From assembly GCF_001417965.1 (NCBI RefSeq), contig NW_018384245.1:188368-252367 (forward strand): a DNA stretch of 64,000 nucleotides. Reading direction: 5' to 3'. The notes beneath the pieces are model-generated. The model saw nothing but the letters and a program-made list of their open reading frames with translations, made no database searches and was not told the DNA's origin. The translations under genes were made by a program, and so were the position numbers. This document shows, one piece after another, positions 56,401 through 64,000 of the stretch. Each line of letters starts with the position of its first letter. The stretch's first letter is position 1. This DNA is from Exaiptasia diaphana (Eukaryota; Cnidaria; Anthozoa; Actiniaria; Aiptasiidae).

Positions 56401-58794
56401 ACTCAAAGGCAATCAGAATCTACATCGGCTAAAGTTAAAACTTACTTTAATTTATTCACTCAACTCTCCATCCATTCGTTAATTCTCATTAGGACGCATG
56501 TACAGTCTGTCTGATTCTTGATTTCTTTCTGGGGACGTACAAACCTACTGCAAACTGATAGAAAAATAGAACTTTAAAAAAAATGTATTTAAGGAAGTTT
56601 ATGAATGGCGTTCCTTTCTTTTCGATGCATTTTGCGGTTCAATACTTTTCACCTTGCCACCTTTTAATCTAATCTCATTTTGTCTTTTCTTTTCTTTTTT
56701 TTTTCTTCTTCTCGTCTTGCCGTTTTCAATGCATTTTTCTCTCTCAGTCTGTTTTCATCTCTTTCTTTAACTAATTTTCTTCTTATTTCTCTCGTTTTTT
56801 TCTTCTTTTTTTTCTCTCTTTCTCGACTGTTACGTTTTTCCGGCCATCGATGATGTAAAATTCCCATAACACAAAGAGTGATTTCAAGTGCCAGCTCTAG
56901 TACTAGAAACATAATAGTAAGAAAAAGACTTGAGTGTTTCGTGATAAAAGCCACCAGGAAATAGCATGTTATGATCAATATTAATGCACAGTTTTATATT
57001 ATTGTCGACTGGCAAAAGGATGACAGAGGATAGAGATAAATAATGTGGGTACTTGCTAAAGCTAAAGTCTGCTACTGATAATAAATGATTACTGTCTCAC
57101 AGAAAAAGCATTAAGACCTGTTAGCTACAAGATAAAACCATTTCATAACTAGTGTTTGTCGGCAAAAAATGGAATATTAAAGTTTGAAAAGGGAAGAAGC
57201 TAGAAAAAAGGTCTTAATTAGAAAATGACTCGTGATGTACTCCATTTCAACCTTTATCTCTAGTATCTGAGGTCGATTTGTTAATGATAAAACGTTGTTT
57301 TCATATTGATATGAGATAAAATATTTAGTACGTACTTAATACACCCTTGTTGTATCACCCGTATTGCTAGAGTGGCTTATAGATACGCACGAAATAAATG
57401 GCAAGCAATAGATAAAATACACAATAACCATGATACCCTGCGCCACTATAGTTAGTCCACTAGTTAGTATTGGCTGCATGTTGGATAATGTCTCTAGAAT
57501 AGGATGTATATTATCTCGGGTTTTCTTCAATTAATGAAAGCCACTCTAATGGGACATTTGAAATGACTTTTTTGATGTGACGTCATATTAGTCTCCACCA
57601 ATTAAAACACAGAAGGGCTCAAACTTTAAATTGTAAACAATCTTGAATTGACTCAGTTGCTTTCCATATCACGGGAATTTCATGATCAAAAAGGATTTCT
57701 GACATAAGGTAAAGCACTTTGATATTCTCTCTTTGAAAAGTGGCACTTTTCAAGAGAAGGGAATATATCAGATAATTCTAGGAAAATCTTTGCAGGGTCT
57801 TCCGTTGTCAAAACTTTAAATTTGATAAGTAGTTTTTTGTAGATTCAAGTACATCATTGCCGCTTTAAAGTGTTGACTTACCAGAAATGCAGTCCTTTTT
57901 ACTATTCTATTAATGTAAAACAACAACAAAGTTTCCCTTTTCCGGTGTTTTAGCCTGTGTTATGTTCACCAATCATTGCTGCATTTCATTCAGTCGATTT
58001 CATCCATAATTGGTCGTATTTTAGTACTCTTTATTCTCTTTGTGGGTGATGTTTTTACGCACAAACAAAAGTATAACTCGATGTTAAGGAGCGATAGATA
58101 TGTACGGATACTACTTCTATTTTGACTTTGTATTTAACTAGATTCAACATGATTTTCTGAGTGATTTGCTAATTCAGATTAATGTCATATTCTGCTCTCA
58201 TGTTCTGCTGTCGGTTTTCAATTCTTTCAACTTCCAGCCTCTACTTACATCAGTGAGAGACCTGTGTTGTCTGGATTCTTGTATTAGTGCCGTAAGGGAT
58301 TCAGGGCGGTGTGAGTTTTTGGCCGACACATTTAAGTCTATATAAATATTTTATTAACATTTTATTATTTATTATTGTTAGCCTGTTTACACAGAAGGAA
58401 TTTTAAAAACGGTTGCATGTGTTACTGTAACGGAAAGAAAATCCTTCGACCAAACATTCGCAAAATGTACCATGAAGAATATTGTGCGATGAATTCATTT
58501 GTGAGGTGAATGTAAATATTTGTACAACGAAAGGCTTTTACCATGCTCCATGAAATCTCGTTCAACTTACCACGGTAAGCAGAAAAAGAAAACTCTGGAG
58601 GTTTCATCGAGTTTTCGTACTATGATATCTTAATGGCCAATATTCAGGTTATATCAGAGGGTAATCGTTCATCGTTGACTGCTCCAGTATATATGTATTC
58701 TTAATATATTTTGATATTTTTGGAAATTGCATATATTTTATGATCGACTCAATTTTAAAAGAAAAACTGAAAAAACGGATAAAAAAGGATACTT

Positions 58795-58822
58795 TTTTGG
58801 GGTGGGGGGTGGGGGGGCGGTT
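58795..58822 (+). repeat. G-run, potential G-quadruplex, upstream of the GPCR gene
   Basis: Consecutive runs of four, six and seven G separated by single T or short spacers (TTGGGGTGGGGGGTGGGGGG) about 470 bp upstream of the GPCR start. No other structure is seen nearby. Confidence 0.6.
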
Positions 58823-59276
58823 CTATATTTGATGGTTGATGGACATACCTTTTGCGAGAAAGCTGGTTGTCACATTCAAAATTAAAATCACACTCTTTGT
58901 TTCCTTACTTTATCGAGTAGTTTTCGTATTTTAGTTCCCATTGGGTAGAAATCTCAACATAAACGAAAAAAGAACAATATTTTCTTGTGGTCTTTAGAAG
59001 AAACCAGAAGAGGGGATAATGTCAGCGATGACGCACGATGTGATCCTCTCGTGGTTGGTTTGGTCGAAGGTTCAGAAAAGATCGACAAATTAACAAGCGA
59101 CTGCTAATATTAAACTGTCTGAACACACGCTGAACAGCACAGCAGAAACCTAAGAGAATATTGACATACAACAATTTATCACTTAATGCTTTTTTACAAT
59201 TAGTTGTTAAATCATTGTATGATTGACAGTCGAGAGATGCCAAACTGAGGTGTCCTGGTTGAGGAGAAGCTGACCA

Positions 59277-60493
59277 ATGGCGAACACCAGCCAAGGTTTG
59301 TGTTCAACACTATCTACCATTCCTTTGTATTCAGTCATTCATTCACTTACATCCAAGCATGCTCTATTCATTTATAATTGCATCGTAACTCTATCTGTTT
59401 ATTTACAGCCAACATGTCATCATCGCCATTCACTGTGGATATCCAGATCGGTGTGTCTGTGTTTGCGTCCTTGCTGTTCTTGGTATCATTGATTGGTAAC
59501 ATCGTTGTGATTTACATTGTGTGTACAAGAGCGCACATGCGTAATTCAACCAATATTCTCATTGCTAATATGGCTATTGGAGATCTGCTTCTCACTATTG
59601 ACATTCCTTATATCATCAAGTGGCTCTTTGTCTTTCACGCTTGGTTTGGGAGCAACTTTTTTGCGGATTTCTTATGCAAGTTTTTCCATTCTGTACAAAT
59701 GGGGTCCATAGCTTGCTCAGTGTTCACTCTGGTAGCCATTAGTTTTGATCGTTGCTTTGCAATTACCTATCCACTTCGAAAGGTGCTTGTTGGTAAAGTT
59801 TTGAAGGCCACAATAGCTGGAATCTGGTTGTTTTCGCTTAGTTTTTGCACCCCCTTGATCATTGTCACGCAAGCGAGGGCAAGTCACGGTCATTCAATCT
59901 GTGCAGAATTCTGGGATGACTTTCCTTCCATCAATCACCGTTATTTTATAGTAGCCTTTTCTATTTGTACGTACATCATGCCACTAGTACTAATTGCTGT
60001 CGTCTATCTAATAACTGGAATTCGTCTTTGGCAAAGAAAACTACCTGGAAATGAAAATCTTCTTGCAAAAGAGAAAGTCCACGCCACGAGCAGGAAAGCC
60101 ACTATAATGCTAGTAACTGTCGTCTTGGTATTTGCAATTTGCTGGCTTCCGTTACAAGTTCGAGAAGTTTTGAAATTCTACGAAGCCCCATTTGAAGTTC
60201 CCATTAAAGTTGACATCATTCTTCCGTGGATCGGTTTTTCTAATATTGCAATAAACCCTATCTTGTATATTATTTTTTCGGAAAATTATCGAAGCGAATT
60301 CCTAAGTATTCTGTGCTGCAAACAAATTAAGAAGCATAGTTTTTATAATGCGTCGCCGATGTCAACACCGATGATATCCCGAGCAATGACCGAACGTAGC
60401 CGGCTGAGCCCGAGTCCTGACGTGAACAGACATCTTCTTTCTCCGTCTAGTATTCAATTAAAACCGCTGAAAAACGGACCGTTGCCAGAATAA
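59277..60493 (+). CDS. Rhodopsin-class (class A) GPCR, neuropeptide/amine-type
   Basis: A seven-helix plasma-membrane receptor of about 365 residues. A short first exon, 59277-59295 (MANTSQ), has a donor and joins in phase to an acceptor (TTTATTTACAG) at 59408, giving MANTSQANMSSSPF. Two N-glycosylation sites (NTS, NMS) in this tail support that start over the longer unspliced frame. TM1 has GNIVV; TM2 has LIANMAIGDLLL; TM3 has CKFFHSVQMGSIACSVFTLVAISFDRC, with DRC in place of DRY; TM4 is GIWLFSLSFCTPL. The ECL2 Cys is in HSICAEFWDD. TM6 has FAICWLPLQV and TM7 has NIAINPILYIIF (NPxxY). The C-terminal tail holds CC residues that may be palmitoylated, plus Ser-rich sites. The pattern suits peptide receptors (NPY/tachykinin/orexin-like), but the ligand cannot be named. 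Confidence 0.93.
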
Positions 60494-63400
60494 GTACATG
60501 TTGAAAAAAGAAAGTAAAAGATAGTTATAGTTAATCTGGTCATTAAAATGAACCAACAAAGATTATCGATCAATAAATGTCAGCTTGGCGTACCTGTGGG
60601 TTGATTTGGTTGCGTTTTTCTTGATTGCGTCTTTCTTCTACGACCCTCTCGGCTACAGTCGTTGCCAAAATACCTTGGAACATAGAATTATTTGTCTCCA
60701 GCCTAACATTTTGTCTCCTTTTAATTTTTCACAGTTCTCTCCCCTTAGCCCCCTTTCATCAATGTTGGGTCTTGTTTGGATGGTTATGTACTTCAGGGCC
60801 ATTTAGGGGGCTAGGGGGATGAAATTGTCTTTGGGTGTTGCTAAAATAAGAAAATTCGCTTCAATGGCCCAAGCATTTTGGCAACAGTCTCGTAGCTTGC
60901 ATGGTTGCAGTGTTTTGTTTTTATGTACGTTTACCGTCAAATAACCAACCTCGTTTCTAGGCCCTTCGTTCAGACCAAATGACACAAAAAGGGATAAGAG
61001 ACTCGGGGCGATCGTTGTGTATTTTATGAGGCGGGAAAGTAAGACATTCATGATTCATAAGCATTGACGCCTTCATGACACAATAAAACAGATTAGTAGT
61101 AACATATGTTTCTAGAGTGCTATTTCAGGCTATAAATCGTAATACTGGCTTAGTCGGTGCAAAGCGGATTTGGTTGTTTTCCTTGTCGTAAATACATGTA
61201 TTACTGTAAAATGTACGACTGCTTAGAGGGATTTAGATAGCTATATGACCTCAACTCGTGAAACAAGTTATAACAAGAAAAGAACACAAACATTTACTAG
61301 AAGTATGCAGTACATTGTGGTTCGCAGACATGAAATGTATCGAAACATATATGAAAGACTTTAGTTCTAAGGATATAGGATCCCTGTCAGGCACACATGC
61401 TCGTACAAACACCTAACTGAATAAGTCAAGATGAAATCATCGAAGACCGAAGGGAATTTTGGGTAATCGAAAATGTGAATACTATATTAGATTTGTAACT
61501 AAAACCTTTGGGGTAAAGTAATGAACCTAGAGTGGATCTCCATTCAAAGTTACTATTAATCTCAGAAAAACGAATTGATGACTCATAGATGTATGATGAC
61601 CGGCCAATACATGTCATCGAATGGATCGTTAGGCGGACTGGCTTAAAGGACAACATGCGCCCAAGAACCTTTGCGATTGTTTCTTTTCTTCAAATTGATC
61701 TCTTGTTTGAAAAGAGGTGTTTTTTCATTGGTTCAAAATCAAAGATGTTTCGTCTTCAGTTCGTGTGTGAGAAAATCGGAAAATCGCGCAAAGGCTCTTG
61801 GGTACACCTTTAAACGTTTGACGAGAGTTTTCAAATCGAGCCATTGTNTTTGTTGTTTACTATCCTTGCAGTCCAACTTATTACTGTCTTTCATTTCAAA
61901 CTATATAAAGAAAGATAATTCACCATCAAACACTACTAGGCTAATTTGAAATCTCGGGCTTCCTGTCGTACTCGTTAAAGGTTCACTACACGTATTACCC
62001 TAATCGTACATACATACACTCGTTTGACAACAAGCCACACATGTAATTTTTAATAAACAAAAAGAAAAAACAGGATCCTCGATCATATTAGCTTCTTAAT
62101 TCACTGAGCGGGCAAATGAAGCATTGAAACACGACGAAAACAAATAAATACATTGTAAATAGAAGTAACTGAACAAAACCTTTGTAAGTCATCAACTAAA
62201 AAAGGCTGTCAACATGCGAATGATTCTTGTGCCTGTCATAGCTGATTGCAATCCTGTGTTGAATTTCAATGATCCTAGTTAATGACCTCTTCACATGGGC
62301 GTGGTCCAACTGTTATAAGGAAAATGTTGCAAAACAAGAATATTTTGGAATAAATACTATAGTAACAAGATATGTGAAGATCANGAAAATATCTGCCCCA
62401 TTTCCCTGCGGCTAGGGTTACAGCATGTTTCATTGACCTGATATTTGATAACTAACCGAGATGATTGCACTATACATATAACTTAAGGCCTGTAATAGAA
62501 CTACAAAGCCATAGATGAAGTATTTTAATGATCTTCAATAGGGACTCATCATGATCGCACAGGTCAGTACTCGCTGGTTGGTAGCAATCAGTTTCTATAC
62601 ATTACAGCATTATCATTAAAACAAACGNTATCCTTCAAATATCTGTCAGACATGTCATTTGCTCATATCTGCCTAAAACAACCAATCAAAGGATGGGAAA
62701 ATCGTGCGTTATATTTGATAAATTCTAAACATTTGCTATGGTATATGATATGGTTTACGGTCATCGAACAGCTTGATATGAAAAGAAAGATATTCCCTGC
62801 CGGGTTTGAACACTCTAAAGCGAAGTGCGTTGCTGAGTTGGTTTGTGATAATATCAGTCCTCAGATAGACGGATTGGTTAAAGAAATACCTATTACAACG
62901 TAAAGATTCCCTAACACTAAGATTACTAAGCNAATTTTGTTGTCAGGTACGTCTGTATTTTTGCTTATTTATACAGATCTCATTGTTGCAGCTGTGGAAC
63001 TCAATGAAATTTTCGCCAATCNGTTTCTTAATCAACATTAATTGAAAAGCAAGTCCTCAAAGTTGCCCGCCGGCATTTCTTTCAGTGAAATTGGTCGTAA
63101 CAGAAACTAACATTACTACATCAATATTGACTACGAACACTGTTTCTACTGATTAATGTTTAGCTAACGGCCACCCTATAATTTGTCTACAGTGTTTGGT
63201 ATGTACGACTCCAAACATATAGAACAGCTTGAACACTCTCGTATCCAAGGGTCAAATAGAAACGCGTTTCGCCGCCTAATTTGTCTGTTTTTCACGGATG
63301 TCGCCATCTCTTCACTCANGANATTATTGTAACACGAGGCTTCACATCTTGTGTCATGAAATCACCTGTACTTACTACTTTACGTTACGGACTGTATTTA

Positions 63401-64000
63401 TTTTGATGAGCGGCATGTGTTGTAGATTTGTTTGGCGGAGGCAGTCACGACACTTTAAAANCGTTTATATGGAGAGTCATAGATCTTTAATATCAAAACT
63501 CCTTTCTTGAAAATTAAATTTGCGCATTTTTTTCTCTCTCTTAGTTTTCAAGTCTTTACTGTCTGTTATTGCAATAGTTTTGTTTATATGTTGATATTCA
63601 TTTTCCGCCTTGCTTGGTGATATTTTTTCCTTCCTCTGGTGCTCCCTGTTGTAATCCTTTGTCTTTTCCTCATCTTCGCGTTGTTTCTTATTTATTTCTC
63701 TTTTCTTCACTTTAAAACACATTGCATCTGACGTTCAGAGTTCATTCTTACAAGCATCAGGAACTGTGTCAATATAAACCAATTTNCTTTCTATTGAAAA
63801 CGTTTAAAATAGTGTTTCTCCGTTTTTTCTCCGGTTTTTTTTTTCGCTCAGTTTCGTTATTTTTTTTTAATTCTGTTAGTATTCGTTCGGACGACATTTC
63901 CGAGTTGTATGCTAGTTCATTGATAAGATCTTCTAATATTTGAAGGGTTTTAANCATCTAAAAGGTATTCAAGTTATAGATATTTAAATGGCATCCTTGA
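60494..64000. other. Right-end region with no supported gene
   Basis: AATAAA at 60572-60577 could end the GPCR transcript. Beyond it the sequence is AT-rich with several N bases. The frames at 62652-62903 (+) and 63477-63722 (-) are open but show no domain. The latter is lysine/glutamate-rich because the DNA is a C/T-rich tract (63500-63720). Confidence 0.5.

Larger units (their letters stand above)
53293..59276. other. Six-kilobase stretch with no supported coding gene
   Basis: AATAAA at 53489-53494 probably ends the PARG-like transcript. A possible non-coding exon pair lies at about 54500-54815 (see findings). 56690-56825 is a C/T-rich low-complexity tract. 58795-58822 is G-rich (GGGGTGGGGGGTGGGGGGGCGG). 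It probably holds the promoter and distal regulatory sequence or 5' untranslated exons of the GPCR gene. No domain was recognised on either strand. Confidence 0.5.

Noticed and set aside
56664-56978. 104-residue minus frame with a hydrophobic start and basic coiled-coil-like end
   Set aside because: The basic half comes from a C/T-rich low-complexity tract. No partner exons or homology were recognised.
63477-63722. Lys/Glu-rich 81-residue minus frame
   Set aside because: Reads through a C/T-rich tract. The charged composition is explained by the DNA, and no domain is seen.
1-64000. Retroviral, LTR, Polinton or other capsid-bearing elements; CRISPR arrays; tRNA or rRNA genes
   Set aside because: None was recognised by reading both strands. 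Only small non-coding DNA-transposon-like palindromes were seen.

Overview
The window is nuclear DNA of an animal. It is AT-rich, with many short GT-AG introns, and most genes keep vertebrate-like protein sequence and exon structure. I favour a non-bilaterian, most likely an anthozoan cnidarian. The reasons are the compact gene spacing, the mix of well-conserved ciliary, mitochondrial and signalling orthologues, a neuropeptide-type receptor of the kind expanded in cnidarians, and many small palindromic MITE-like repeats. The phylum is an inference and was not measured. Scattered N bases mark a draft assembly. No bacterial-style operons, CRISPR arrays, rRNA, tRNA or virus-like elements were recognised.

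Layout, left to right: 1-3.8 kb, the 3' half of a beta-galactosidase gene (+). 5.0-8.3 kb, GRTP1, a TBC Rab-GAP (-). 8.6-15.1 kb, WDR44, a Rab11 effector (+). 16.2-19.0 kb, a poly-C2H2 zinc-finger gene (-). 19.3-22.0 kb, IFT46 (+). 22.5-23.7 kb, CCDC153/DRC12 (-). 24.0-31.4 kb, ETFB (+), with a secreted HYR/sushi gene nested on the opposite strand in its 4.9-kb intron (26.2-28.0 kb). 34.1-43.6 kb, an MCF2L/DBS-type Rho GEF (+). 45.2-45.7 kb, ANAPC16 (-). 45.9-47.4 kb, a membrane-anchored ZZ plus EF-hand protein (+). 48.5-53.3 kb, a PARG-like protein lacking the catalytic motif, fused to a long acidic tail with AKAP-like helices (+). 59.3-60.5 kb, a rhodopsin-class GPCR (+). The stretches 53.3-59.3 kb and 60.5-64 kb show no gene I can support.

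The genes mostly alternate in direction. Four head-to-head pairs share gaps of about 200-335 bp (GRTP1/WDR44, zinc finger/IFT46, DRC12/ETFB, ANAPC16/ZZ-EF), so shared bidirectional promoters are likely. IFT46 and DRC12 are both motile-cilium genes and lie tail to tail. A near-canonical RFX X-box sits just upstream of DRC12. GRTP1 and WDR44 both act in Rab-controlled membrane traffic and share one promoter region. The best candidate for something undescribed is the PARG-like/AKAP-like fusion at 48.5-53.3 kb: an intact, spliced gene whose poly(ADP-ribose) glycohydrolase fold has lost its Gly-rich loop and QEE catalytic signature and its C-terminal lobe, and carries about five amphipathic helices resembling PKA-anchoring sites.
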